Positions 1-11,394 of a stretch of 64,000 nt of DNA are shown here, in pieces. Made by a program: the position numbers and the translations under genes. The notes under the pieces are model-generated. The model did not search any database, was not told where the DNA came from, and saw only the letters and a program-made list of their open reading frames with translations. How positions within the stretch are numbered: the stretch's first letter is position 1; every line of letters starts with the position of its first letter. This stretch comes from Brienomyrus brachyistius (lineage: Eukaryota; Chordata; Actinopteri; Osteoglossiformes; Mormyridae), in assembly GCF_023856365.1 (NCBI RefSeq), contig NW_026042430.1:248001-312000 (forward strand), written 5' to 3'.

Positions 1-2638
1 GCCTGCCCGCCCGGGACTTGACTTCTGGCAGCCTGCCCGCCCGGGACTTGACTTCTGGCAGCCTGCCCGCCGGGACTTGACTTCTGGCAGCGTGCCCGCC
101 GGGACTTGACTTCTGGCAGCGTGCCCGCCGGGACTTGACTTGGGGCCGCCTGCCCGCCGGGACTTGACTTGGGGCCGCGTGCCCGCCGGGACTTGACTTG
201 GGGCCGCCTGCCCGCCGGGACTTGACTTGGGGCCGCCTGCCCGCCGGGACTTGACTTGGGGCCGCCTGCCCGCCGGGACTTGATTTGGGGCCGCTTGCCC
301 GCCGGGACTTGACTTGGGGCCGCCTGCCCGCCGGGACTTGACTTCTGCCAGCGTGCCCGCCGGGACTTGACTTCTGCCAGCGTGCCCGCCGGGTGGAGCC
401 GCCTACCCGCCGGGACTTGACGTCCGGCAGCGTGCCCGCCGGGACTTGACGTCCGGCAGCGTGCCCGCCGGGACTTGACTTCCGGCAGCGTGCCCGCCGG
501 GACTTGACTTGGGGCCGCCTGCCAGCCGGGACTTGACTTGGGGCCGCCTGCCAGCCGGGACTTGACTTGGGGCCGCCTGCCAGCCGGGACTTGACCTGGG
601 GCCGTCTGCCCGCCGGGACTTGACTTGGGGCCGCATGCCCGCCGGGACTTGACTTGGGGCCTCCTGCCCGCCGGGACTTGACTTCTGGCAGCGTGCCCGC
701 CGGGACTTGACTTGGGGCCGCCTGCCCGCCGGGACATGACTTGGGGCCGCCTGCCCGCCGAGACTTGACTTGGGGCCGCCTGCACGCCGGGACTTGACTT
801 CTGGCAGCGTGCCCGCCGGGACTTGACTTGGGGCCTCCTGCACGCCGGGACTTGACTTGGGGCCTCCTGCACGCCGGGACTTGACTTCTGGCAGTGTGCC
901 CGCTGGGTGGAGCCGCTTGCCCGCCGGGACTTGACTTGGGGCCGCCTGCCCGCCGGGACTTGACTTGGGGCCGCCTGCCCGCCGGGACTTGACTTGGGGC
1001 CGCCTGCCCGCCGGGACTTGACTTGGGGCCGCCTGCCCGCCGGGACTTGACTTGGGGCCGCCTGCCCGCCGGGACTTGATTTGGGGCCGCTTGCCCGCCG
1101 GGACTTGACTTGGGGCCGCCTGCCCGCCGGGACTTGACTTCTGGCCGCCTGCCCGCCGGGACTTGACTTGGGGCCGCCTGCCCGCCGGGACTTGACTTGG
1201 GGCCGCCTGCCCGCCGGGACTTGACTTGGGGCCGCCTGCCCGCCGGGACTTGACTTGTGGCAGCGTGCCCGCCGGGACTTGACTTCTGGCAGCGTGCCCG
1301 CCGGGTGGAGCCGCCTGCCCGCCGGGACTTGACTTGGGGCCGCCTGCCCGCCGGGACTTGACTTGGGGACGCCTGCCCGCCAGGACTTGACTTGGGGTCG
1401 CCTGCCCGCCGGGACTTGACTTCTGGCAGCGTGCCCGCCGAATGGAGCCGCTTGCCCGCAGGGACTTGACTTCTGGCAGCGTGCCCACCGGGACTTGACT
1501 TCTGGCAGTGTGCCCGCTGGGTGGAGCCGCTTGCCCGCCGGGACTTGACTTCTGGCAGCCTGCCCGCCGGGTGGAGCCGCCTGCCCGCCGGGACTTGACT
1601 TGGGGCCGCCTGCCCGCCGGGACTTGACTTCTGGCAGCGTGCCCGCCGGGTGGAGCCGCTTGCCCGCCGGGACTTCACTTGGGGCCGCCTGCCCGCAGGG
1701 ACTTGACTTCTGGCAGCGTGCCCGCCGGGACTTGACTTGGGGCCGCCTGCCCGCCGGGACTTGACTTGGGGCCGCCTGCCCGCCGGGACTTGACTTCTGG
1801 CAGCGTGCCCGCCGGGACTTGACTTCTGGCAGCGTGTCCGCCGGGACTTGACTTCGGGCCGCCTGCCCGCCGGGACTTGACTTGGGGCCGCCTGCCCGCC
1901 GGGACTTGACTTGGGGCCGCCTGCCCGCCGGGACTTGACTTGGGGCCTCCTGCACGCCGGGACTTGACTTGGGGCCGCCTGCCCGCCGGGACGCGACCTC
2001 GGGCCGCCTGCCCGCCGGGACGCGACCTCGGGCCGCCTGCCCGCCGGGACGCGACCTGGGGCCGCCTGCCCGCCGGGACTTGACTTCTGGCAGCGTGCCC
2101 GCCGGGTGGAGCCGCCTGCCCGCCGGGACTTGACTTGGGGCCGCCTGCCCGCCAGGACTTGACTTCTGGCAGCGTGCCCGCCGGGACTTGACTTGGGGCC
2201 GCCTGCCCGCCGGGACTTGACTTGGGGCCGCCTGCCCGCCGGGACTTGACTTGGGGCCGCCTGCCCGCCGGGACTTGACTTCTGGCAGCGTGCCCGCCGG
2301 GACTTGACTTGGGGCCGCCTGCCCGCCGGGACTTGACTTGGGGCCGCCTGCCAGCCGGGACTTGACTTGGGGCCGCCTGCACGCCGGGACTTGACTTGGG
2401 GCCGCCTGCACGCCGGGACTTGACTTGGGGCCGCCTGCCCGCCGGGACGCGACCTCGGGCCGCCTGCCCGCCGGGACGCGACCTCGGGCCGCCTGCCCGC
2501 CGGGACGCGACCTGGGGCCGCCTGCCCGCCGGGACGCGACCTGGGGCCGCCTGCCCGCCGGGACGTGACCTGGGGCCGCCTGCCCGCCGGGACTTGACTT
2601 CTGGCAGCGTGCCCGCCGGGACTTGACTTGGTGCCGCC
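1..2638. repeat. GC-rich minisatellite, 29-bp unit, about 90 copies
   Basis: The array has a 29-bp period, measured for example from 1931 to 1960, and was already running at base 1. The main variants carry ACTTGACTTGGGGCC, ACTTGACTTCTGGCAG or ACGCGACCTCGGG, followed by a GCCTGCCCGCCGG-like core. Shorter units carry GGTGGAGCC. A cassette of ACGCGACCT units appears near 1991 and again near 2447, after the same TGCACGCC unit, so a block of about 456 bp was duplicated inside the array. The unit contains no stop on the minus strand and 29 is not a multiple of three. It therefore reads open in every minus frame as a 29-residue superrepeat. Those long open frames are a consequence of the repeat, not evidence of a gene. 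Confidence 0.97.
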
Positions 2639-2639
2639 T

Positions 2640-3188
2640 GCGAAGTAGAAGTCAGGGTTAGTAATTGGGCTTTTTCCACTAAGCCCAACTTACTGCAAAC
2701 ACCACACTGTATGTCATATGTCTGCATTATGTTTGCCATTGATTATCCATAAACTGTTGCAGTTAGTGACAATGACTCATTCACTACCAAAGAGTACTGA
2801 GATTGAGTAGAGTGAGGGACTTGGGGAGTATTACAGAAGAATAAAAGCTCAATCACTAAGAACTAACCAAGACCAGCCTTAACTCTCTAAGCACTTTGGA
2901 GACTGATATAAATGGTAAATATGAGATGTGAGTACCAGGTACTCATTGAATACTCAGTCATGCAGAAATATAGTATAAAGTTATAATTATGGGGACACTG
3001 GGCCTTCAGGTGACAATGTCCGAAACTCTTTCATACTTAAAGAATGCTTACAGTTATTACTTAAGGACGCACAAAACTCCAGTTCAGCAAATGTATGGAA
3101 TATATACCGCAGTAACTACTTTTTGTCATTTATCAAGTAACTGATTAAATTGTAAATGTAACTCACAGCGTAAAAACGTGGAATGCAA
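2640..3188. other. Unassigned, 3' side of the minus-strand gene
   Basis: AT-rich sequence between the minisatellite and the stop codon of the minus-strand gene. I see no open frame of note and no recognised repeat. It may hold the 3' UTR, but I found no canonical AATAAA on the minus strand. Confidence 0.5.
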
Positions 3189-4547
3189 TCATAAGCGCAT
3201 GGGCCTCTTGCGTGGCGGTGGTGAGCTGGAGCCGCTGGTGTCGTCGGGCTTGGCCTTGCGCTTCCTCTGACTGGTGCCAACGGGCATGTGAGGAGGGCTC
3301 TCCTCCTGCCTCACAACCCATGTTCGCAGAGAACTGTGCACACGCACGGAGACATGCACGGACATGACCATGGTGTGATCATCAGCGTAGTCCGTGATGC
3401 TCCAAAGTCCCTCGGGAATGCTGAGCTCATCCAGCTTGCGCAGGAAGGTCTGGCCTTCAATCTCAACCTGCTGCCACATGGTGTTAGGGCCCGCAGGGAT
3501 CCAGAAGGTGGAGCTGGAGGGTTCACCATGCTCTGACTCAACCTCATTTCCAGGCTGAGTGTCAGAAGCCACAGATGAGGGCTCATCTTCTCCCCAGAGC
3601 AAGGGGAGAGCCTCGAGGAGTCCATCAGCATCCTCAGTCGTGGATGCTGGAGCTGCAGGGGAAGCCTCCCTTGCAGAGCTGGGTGACGGCAGCCCCTGTC
3701 CGTAATGGGCATTCTCCTCAGCTGGTGATTCTCCATTCCCATGCTGGACACCAGTCTCTGCACCATGATGTAATACTTGCAGCCGTGCAGGTGTTATGCA
3801 CAATAGACTGGGATCCAACTGCTCCCCAGTGAGTCGCCAATAAAATGATGGGACACTGAGGGCCAGAGACTGCAAGTTCTCCATGGTCAGTGAGCTGCTC
3901 TCAAAGTTCACGACCAGCATGGAGATGAACTTATCCTCCACAAACTCATGAACTGCAACAAAATGGAACACAGAGAGATATATATAAGAACATGGGCTCT
4001 GACAATAACGGAATAAACACTGTACTACAAAATAAGTTTAAAATGAGTCTACGGGCTTCAGATTGTCGGATAAATGAAATTGTGAGAATTACCCATGAAG
4101 CTAAAAAGACAACATCCATGAATACGCTTACTCTCACAAATATCCAAGTGAATTAATATTAAATGTGTCTGTATTATGCATTATGAAACATTTATTCCTA
4201 CACTTTTGTCACTAATAGTCATCTTCCTTTTTATTTTCTTATTAAACACGGTGAGCAAGAAATCGAGACAGAAGGGGAGTACACCGAAGGGTATTTCCTA
4301 TCGCATCGTTACATTTTCTCATTTTAAAACTCCAGTGTATACCTTTGCAGTACAAAATACATTCGTTTCTGTAGATAAAAGTTGAACTATTCAACCGGTC
4401 GGTGATTTTACATCGAAAATCAAAGGTTTTACTTATCAGCTACTTATCAACTAACAAACATTAGGCCAATGCAGACGTTCATTTCGTTTGTCACATACCG
4501 GTAACTACAACTTTATTATTTAATCATTAATTACCTTCTGGATCCAT
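3189..4547 (-). CDS. Predicted two-exon gene, nuclear-type protein of unknown family
   Basis: I do not recognise this gene. The last exon (3952-3189, minus) is open for about 254 codons, ends in TGA and starts after a good acceptor (TTTTGTTGCAG). Upstream, an ATG at 4547-4545 opens a 13-nt coding stretch ending at a donor (CAGAAG|GTAATT at 4535/4534). The phases fit: one base from exon 1 plus TT from exon 2 makes a Val codon, giving a protein of about 258 residues beginning MDPEVHEFVEDK. The N-terminal 50 residues are hydrophobic and ordered, residues about 60-155 are Ser/Glu/Pro-rich and probably disordered, and a second ordered block holds WIPAGPNTMWQQV. The C-terminus has two basic clusters (RKRKAK, PPPRKRPMRL) resembling nuclear localisation signals. 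It lies outside the inverted repeat. The exon structure is my inference from splice signals; extra exons in the 582-bp intron are possible but not seen. Confidence 0.5.
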
Positions 4548-5038
4548 GTTCTCCAGGTTCAACGAGCGATGGATTCGAAATCTCATCGAGTAACACTCCT
4601 TTATCTCAATAAATCAAAGTGTCATTTTGCCAAGAGCAAGAATGTGCGCATCCAGAAAATGTAACGTATTTGTTTTGTTTTATTTCAAACTGCCTTCATG
4701 GGCCGGAAACCGTAAATATTCTAAACTCTGCGCTAAATCACATTCCGACGGCGTTAGTGTCACCGATTCAGATGGGATAAGGAACGTGCGTAATTTCTCT
4801 AAATTACCACACAGTAGAGAGTTCATGCCGACAGGATCTTATTGTCTACAAAGTAAGTTCAATGCAAGCATAACCTGCACAAGCAAGACGAAGCATGGCG
4901 ACTGGGAAAAAAATTGTTGCACAATTACTTCAAAATGAGTGTAGCAGGGGGATATTTTGGTGTTTATTTTGTCACTTCCATTCTACTGCTGGTTAATTAG
5001 TTAGGCATTTGTCTGTTTCCCTGTTCTTCTCTCACGGA

Positions 5039-5040
<2 letters not shown>
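4548..5040. other. Upstream region of the minus-strand gene, no gene seen
   Basis: This would hold the 5' UTR and promoter of the 3189-4547 gene. A plus-strand open frame at 4627-4938 has no recognisable domain and is not supported as a gene. I see no clear TATA box or CpG island. Confidence 0.35.
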
Positions 5041-5137
<97 letters not shown>

Positions 5138-5140
5138 ATG
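5041..5140. repeat. Compound microsatellite (TG)n(TA)n(TG)n
   Basis: An uninterrupted dinucleotide tract: about 10 bp of TG, about 60 bp of TA, then about 26 bp of TG. The TA core can fold on itself and its length is likely to vary. The minus-strand open frame through it (runs of His-Thr and Ile-Tyr) is a product of the tract. Confidence 0.98.
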
Positions 5141-6959
5141 TACTACACTCGCGTTTGAAAGTAGCGAAGGCTGTTTTGATTGACCCTTATTCTTGACCAG
5201 CGTTCCGCGGTGTAGTGTGTTTGCTGACGGAGAGGGGGCGTAGATTACTGAAGCGGCGTCCACCGAACGCTGGCTACAGAAATCGCAACAGGTATGTTTA
5301 CCTATGTAGGTTAAACTATTCCGTACTGACGCAACCAAAAACTAGTGAGCAAGTGATGTTATGTTTAGAGGTATGTGCCCATTGTTAACGGGGGGAAGGT
5401 GAGGACTTTACATTGTCTTTTCTTTTTTTCCCGTGTTTCTTTAGTGTTTTGTGTCGTGCGCTAGCTGCTCTCTATAGTATATGTCTGCGTGATGTTTGCG
5501 GTTTGAAATTTTATAGTATCGTTGCATTTGTTTGGCCCTCCAGCCTGTGGGCTGTATGTTATAAGCACTAGGGTTGTTGTGAGCGACGGGTTGGGGGGTT
5601 TTCCTTTTTGTTTGTCTCTCTCCCCTCCCTCTCACTTAGCTAGTTGCGGTTGTGCTAAGCCTGTTTAACCGCAGGGTGTCTTCAACGCTAAATTCCCTGA
5701 ATGGTGACTTTGATGTGCGGTGAAGCTTGAGGCCAGTTTCTTTTTAATATTCACTAGTGTGATCATTATCGTTTGAGGTCACAGTGCATTGGGTTTGGTT
5801 TTTTATTTATTTTTGTGCGTGTAGCGGTCTGAGCGCCTGCATTTGTTCACGCGCGGTATTGTTTCATCTTAGCGGTTGAACTGGCTTGGACCTGGTAGCT
5901 TGGCAAGTCCCTTGTATGTTTGTTTTGTTTAATGCCTTTGATTTGCCGAATGACTAACCTGTCTGACCTTCTTTTAAATGTATTTAATAAAGATTTCTAG
6001 TTTTATAAAATAAAACCTGTGTAATTCAATTTTAGGGCCCTAATTCCCCCTTGTTCGGATATACTGTCGTGGTTTTTTCTCCTTCCCCGCCAAATCAGAA
6101 GTCCGCTTGTGCAGTATCCAGAATTCAGTCTTTATTGCAACAAAGAAGTTACAACCAAGGCTGGACACGTAAAAGTGTGTCCAGTACTGTTTTACACCAA
6201 TTTTTATACAAGTTCTTATCATTTAACAATATCTCGTAACTTAAGCATCATCATTCCTTCAGCCATTCACAATAATTGTTTTTTCCCTTAATCCACACCC
6301 CTAGGTGATAAGTTTGTCCATCATTTCTTTTACCGTTTGGTCTCTCGGCTGAACATAATGGTGGCTGGAGCAGCTCCACTTGGGTTTTTAAAAAAATGCT
6401 CAGCCGTGAACTTCGGGTGAACTCAGGCGAATCCCTTCCTTTAGTAGTAAACCTAGGCAGTTTCAGCCTTTTACACATTGTCTAACTAAAAGGTTGATAA
6501 TATATTTGTCCTTTAGCATTGTGATAAAATATACGTTAATAAAAGTGAATATTCATAGATTCAGGACTAATATAAAGTAGCTAACAGAATCTCAGACTAA
6601 CAAAAGGTGCAAATACATACTCAGTTGATTACGTTGTGTTGATTACATTATAATGTTTATATTGTAATGATTACATCATGGATATTTGACATACTTTTTA
6701 ATAATATCATAATACTTGTATTCTATGTTATATAGTGCTGAATAATATTCCATAATACCACATTTAATTGTAGTTTAAGGGGAGGTGTGGCCAGCTGTTT
6801 ACAAGGGGGTGCTACGTTAGTAACACAAAATTGGACCTAATTTGCTTTAGTTTGACATGGGATCAAAATTTAGAGTAAACTAATACATGTAATAGCGGGC
6901 ATGCAAAAGATCAACGGCAGAACGGAGGCTCTGAACCCAGTCTAGATTAAAACGGAATT
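5141..6959. other. Unassigned AT-rich region with poly(A)-like signals
   Basis: I recognise no protein. Plus-strand AATAAA motifs lie at 5986-5991 and 6009-6014, and a minus-strand AATAAA at 6131-6136. The last, followed on the minus strand by a GC-richer stretch, could be the R/U5 part of a decayed LTR. I cannot define its ends, so I do not call one. Confidence 0.3.
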
Positions 6960-7690
6960 AACCATCTCGCTCAATATAATATTGGGATGAGTTATTCTGA
7001 TCAGAGGCCTCCATGGATTAGTGCATCTGTCCCCTCACGCATGTTTAGACAGACGTCTAACATCTTAAGGCACCAGGGCAACAACAGACAGAACAACAGC
7101 ATCAATTTCACAGCTAGTTTTAAAAATTGCTTTAAAGCAGAATGATTATAGCAAATAGGTAAACTGCATAATATTAATGAAATTATTAAAATGTGCAGAG
7201 TAATACATATTTGTCATTCAGACATTGTGCTTTTTAAACAGCAGAAGGGATACATTAAATCATGATTATATTGTCCTTACTATATATATTTTTCAATTTT
7301 TCCCCTCAATGTTATAAATATTTGCCCCCCTGATATATAATCAGTGTAAGCACACAAACACGTTGGCCGGTTATCCTATTCATTCAGTACCAGCCCAACA
7401 AGTAGAGAATTCAGCACCACGGACAGTGACTTGTGTTACTGCGACATCTGGTTCCTTCATTGGCTCTGTATATATTTATAGAAATGACTAATTGGTTCTG
7501 TTGTAGAAATTTCCAGCCAGAGACTTGGTTCCTATATGACAAGGATATTTTATTTTTACTCGGACTGAGAAGCTACAGAAAATCATCTCTGCATGTGATC
7601 TCCCCTTTACTGCTCGAGCAGGGCACACGTACATCAACAAGTGTCAAGGCAGCAAGTGCATGCAAACAACTTCTCAGGACAGTTATAGGG
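6960..7690 (+). repeat. Interspersed repeat X, copy outside the palindrome
   Basis: The segment from the TTAACCATCT motif to about 7690 matches 21737-20987 in reverse complement and part of it (51626-52017) in the right arm. Shared landmarks are a CAATATAATATTGGGAT stretch, CACAGCTAGTTTTAAAAATTGC, a TA-rich centre, GGCCGGTTATCC, and GATCTCCCCTTTACTGCTCGAG. No coding capacity is visible. The family is unknown to me; it could be a non-autonomous DNA element or LTR. The copies are clearly diverged, so it is older than the palindrome. Confidence 0.7.
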
Positions 7691-8949
7691 CCTTCAGGAG
7701 GAGCCAAACTGCTGCGTCATTCAGTGATACCTTGTCTAAGGCACTAAAACATTCTAAGCACTTGGGCATATTTAAACAAAGTAGTATGGCACCTGTGTCA
7801 GAATCCATCCCTGCCTTGTCCTGTTCACATGTCACTGGCCATCCTATTCTCTCCTCTGTCTTCTACCCCTTAGCCCGTAGTGTGTTTGCCTGCTCATAGG
7901 GCCACCATGTGGCTTAACGGGCCAAGTGGTTGGCCACCGTTCCTGACTACCCTTTTGGTTGTGGGTTTTGAGGATATCAGAGGGTCTGTGTTTTAATGAT
8001 TGTCCCCCAGGCCACCATGCAGCTCAGCCCAGGATTCTCCACCCATTCTACCTTTACTCCTTCAGCCGCATACATGAGTCAGACCTATAGGTTATTCAAA
8101 TTTCGTCCTGTCAAATTTACTGGACAGGAAGTGGACACTGCAAATGAATCTGTGAATACTCCAATACCTACATCTTCACAAGTTACATTAATGGGTTTGG
8201 TACAGTAAATGGCTGTGAGGTGGGATTTCTTCTTGATGTCTGTTTGTAGCCCGTCCACCAGCAGCTGCTGCTGTATTTATCACACCAAGCAGGGAAAGTA
8301 TATTGCTAAATTTTCCTTAGTTCAATTACGCTTGATTAAGCTAATTAAGCCGGCTATGTTATTTACATTCAGAAGGATGCCGCCATATTGGGTTATACAC
8401 AGATGCCACGATAGCTCACACTCACATTCCCTCTTCATTATTTTTCTAAACACACTCCATCCTGCCTTGTCACCTGCAACAAGATCTCACTCCCTGTATC
8501 AAGTAAAGTCTTTCTAATGATTGAGCAGATTTCTGCTTCTCTCCTAACCATGGGCATCCAAAGTAAGATGAAGCAAAATGTTAGGAAATTTGACAACACA
8601 TGGTTACTCTTTTGGTAACAGTGACCTTGGTTTTATTTTGATAGATGTAAACCACATAATTTGGTCTTAACCTTGTTTTCTGTCCTAAAAGCAAACTTTT
8701 GTGTTACAGGAGAAATGTGCACAGCTGCTCGGATCAACCCCAGCTAATCAGCGCATATGGGAATCTTTTCAAAATACCATGTGAGTCTTATGCAATTTAC
8801 CCAAGTAATATAAGCTCTTTAGATGACGCTCAAATAATCATTTCCCATCAACTTAGTGTCAGAACACAAACTCGGTGGCAAAAAAAGTGAAGCACAACAG
8901 ACTAAGTTGTGAAAATGAAATCTGCATGTGATGAAAGGGCATGTGACTG
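7691..8949. other. Unassigned, no gene recognised
   Basis: Several short open frames (for example 7660-7899, 7996-8208 and 8209-8517 plus) show no domain. The stretch around 7890-7990 resembles a decayed tRNA-like SINE head, but too weakly to call. Confidence 0.3.
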
Positions 8950-9660
8950 TATCACGATGATTATAATATCAGAGCATACGGACCACGGAGTTGGTGGTAT
9001 GGCCACACTGCTGGTCCCATGTCAGTAGGGTATAGCACACCCTTGGGCCCGGATACCACTAGGATGTCACTGGTGTACCACTGTGCCGTCAGAGTGTGGT
9101 GTGTCACTCCACAGCGTTGGCAGGATTGCTCTTCTCCCTGCGGCGCCACCATACGCACACGACGGTCATCTGTGGTACTGCAGAACTGAGATGTATCGCT
9201 GAACATGGTAGGACGCCAGTCGTCATCAGTCCATGCCTCCCAGTGACTACACCACTCCAATCGCAACAGTTTCTGTGCTATTGTGAACGGCAGCCTATGC
9301 ATGGGACGGTGAACCCGTAGTCCAGCTGATGCCAGTCATCGCGACACGATGATATAGGGTGTTGTAGAGAGTCCAGTAGCTGTGTCCATATATCAGGCGC
9401 AGGTGTCATGGGGATCTGTGATGCTTGGAGCACAATCCGACGATCCTTCCTTGGCGTGGTCTGTCTTGGATGACCAGAAACTTCACGACGTGTGTGGATG
9501 CCTCACGTGCCCATTGGTTTCAATATCAGGCCACTGTGATATCCGCATGGCCCACATGCAATTGCACCATATGACCACCTGGCTTCATGCAAACCCGCAA
9601 TGCAACCCTATCAAACTCCGTCAAGTGCCGGTAACCCTAATGTGACTACGAGGCATCCTG
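8950..9660 (-). pseudogene. Degenerate Tc1/mariner transposase
   Basis: Reading the minus strand from 9660 to 8950 gives a broken Tc1-like transposase. First comes a decayed DNA-binding region containing SGHPRQTTPRKDRR, matching the linker between the helix-turn-helix units. Then comes the start of the DDE catalytic domain with LRLEWCSHWEAWTDDDW and FSDTSQF, where the Asp of FSD is the first catalytic residue of the family, and then a DRRVRMV strand. The frame is interrupted by stops and at least one frameshift, and the C-terminal catalytic residues are not evident. A complete family member has about 340 residues. I could not identify terminal inverted repeats. It is not repeated elsewhere in this window. 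Transposition is no longer possible from this copy. Confidence 0.75.
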
Positions 9661-10108
9661 TGTCTGGTGATTAAACATGCCAACTCCTTGCAATTCTAAT
9701 CATTTACATATCCATCACTGGTCTGCACGTGTACCAAATTACATCTAAATTGGAGAGTTCTGGGTTTTCAACTTGTATATGCCCTTCACTGATGAGAAAT
9801 TCATCAACATCTAAGTCCTACATTCATGTACAATGCATATTAAATTAATATTTTGTCACTATTAGTCTTGATGTATCATTCTTTGAATGCACTCAATTGA
9901 ATCATGGACAGTGGTTCCACATGGAAAAAAATGAATATTCTGAAAAGGAAACGTCCTTCTTCGGTTGATACATTCACTTTGTTTTCTGAGAAGGTTTTTC
10001 CCTTGACTGCCTTGTACAGTATGTCTAGTGTGTTTTTTTGGTATGAATGTGGCATTAATCATACAATGAAAAAAACACTGACTTGTAGTGAACATGTAAA
10101 ACAACAAC
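9661..10108. other. Unassigned, outer flank of the palindrome
   Basis: No gene or repeat recognised. Because the right arm runs off the window, I cannot tell whether this stretch also belongs to the inverted repeat. Confidence 0.4.
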
Positions 10109-10120
10109 ATGCAGTGTCAT

Positions 10121-10450
10121 CCATCCATCCATTTTCCAAACCGCTTATCCTATTGGGTCGCGGGGGGTCCGGAGGCAGGGAACAACCCAGGATGGGGGGC
10201 CAGCCCATCGCAGGACTCAATCACACACCATTCACTCACACATGCACACCTATGGGCAATTTAGCGACTCCAATTAGCCTCAGCATGTTTTTGGACTGTG
10301 GGGGGAAACCGGAGTACCCGGAGGAAACCCCACGACGACATGGGGAGAACATGCAAACTCCGCACACATGTGACCCAGGCGGAGACTCGAACCCGGGTCC
10401 CAGAGGTGTGAGGCAACAGTGCTAACCACTGCACCACCCCGCCGCTCCTC
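10121..10450 (-). mobile_element. tRNA-derived SINE (V-SINE/HE1-like), full length
   Basis: The minus strand reads a tRNA-like head (GTGGTGCAGTGGTTAGCACT, then the B-box-like GGTTCGAGTC), then the conserved body (GGAGTTTGCATGTTCTCCCC, CAGTCCAAAAACATGCTGAG), and ends in (GGAT)n. A perfect 12-bp target-site duplication, ATGCAGTGTCAT, flanks it at 10109-10120 and 10451-10462. The left copy is complete; the mirrored copy begins at 63717 and is cut by the window end. Confidence 0.95.
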
Positions 10451-10750
10451 ATGCAGTGTCATATATAACTGAAATAAGAAATGCTGGATTGCCTGAGTTG
10501 CATGCGTGTGTGTTTTTTAATATGGGCAACATGGTTCCCTGAGATGCCTCAGTGTTGCTCACCTCCATCTCTAACACACAGCCACACAAATGATTTTAAA
10601 ACTACTGAAAGAAATAATTGGCTACACTGCAGCTCCACTGTTTTGTTTGGCACCCCTGCATGTTCTGCATTGCGTGGGGAAAAAAGTTGAAGGCTGTGTT
10701 ACATACTGTAACACAGCTAGAATGCAAAAACACTTTATACTTCACATAAG

Positions 10751-11388
10751 GTGGTGGACGTTATTGACAAAGGCAAATTTGTGTTGACCCCAGCAAGGCA
10801 GCTAGCGTACTTTGCATTTCTCTCTTACCCGGATGTGACAATAAAGTGCTGCACTACAGTAAACCCTGCAGACACACATGAGTGTGTGGCAGAGTCTTTG
10901 GTTTACACTAAACTGAGAGCAGACTTGGAGAGCTCTCCCATTGAAAATAGCGAGATGGTTTTGTTTGTGGATGGCTCATGTTGGAGAGATGGGGATGCCT
11001 TGAAGGCTGGGTTTGCTGTAGTCCAGGCACAGGGTGATGATTTTCACACTCTCGTTTCAGAGCACAACCCTGTTCTGGTCAATTAGCAGAGATAAAGGCT
11101 TTGACTACAGCGTGCCGGCGAGGACAACATAAGACAGTTACTATCTACACAGACTCTGCATACACACATGATGTATGCCATCAGTTTGGAGCAGTCTGGA
11201 AGCAAAGGGGGTTTCGCAAAAGTGACGGCTCCCCCATTCAGCATTATAATCAGATTTTGGAGTTGCTACACACAATGATGCGTCCCAAGCGTTTGGCTAT
11301 TGTTAAGTGTCAGGCCCACCGCAAAGGTCGTGATTTTGTTATTCAAGGAAATGCAGTCTCTGATGCGGCAGCCAGGCCAACATTTTGA
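10751..11388 (+). pseudogene. ERV pol remnant, RNase H domain (left arm)
   Basis: This is a gamma/epsilon-type retroviral RNase H. Visible parts are the connection region (GKFVLTPARQLAYFAF), the first catalytic Asp (LFVDGSCWRDG), a Glu-containing helix (LAEIKAL), the second Asp (TIYTDSAYTHDV) and the last Asp (GNAVSDAAAR). The enzyme would remove RNA from the RNA-DNA hybrid during reverse transcription. A frameshift separates the VDGS part from the AEIKAL part and is shared with the right arm, so it predates the duplication. Compared with the right arm, this copy lacks about 27 bp in the connection and about 190 bp after SDAAAR. No reverse-transcriptase core is visible upstream. Confidence 0.85.
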
Positions 11389-11394
11389 TAACGG

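Noticed and set aside
1..2638. CRISPR-like repeat array
   Set aside because: The units are contiguous with no unique spacers, and the context is eukaryotic.
403..2739. Long minus-strand open frames of more than 350 codons across the minisatellite
   Set aside because: They follow from a stop-free 29-bp unit read in three frames; there is no start context, domain or non-repeat coding sequence.
4997..5338. Open frame with His-Thr and Ile-Tyr runs
   Set aside because: It is a translation of the TG/TA microsatellite.
6020..6480. Decayed LTR in minus orientation around an AATAAA signal
   Set aside because: Neither TG...CA ends nor a target duplication can be placed.
7890..7990. Second tRNA-like SINE family
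   Set aside because: Only a vague box-B resemblance; single copy in the window.
10391..10450. tRNA gene suggested by A/B-box-like sequence
   Set aside because: It is the tRNA-derived head of a SINE; no cloverleaf with anticodon arm can be drawn and the body and tail continue as SINE.
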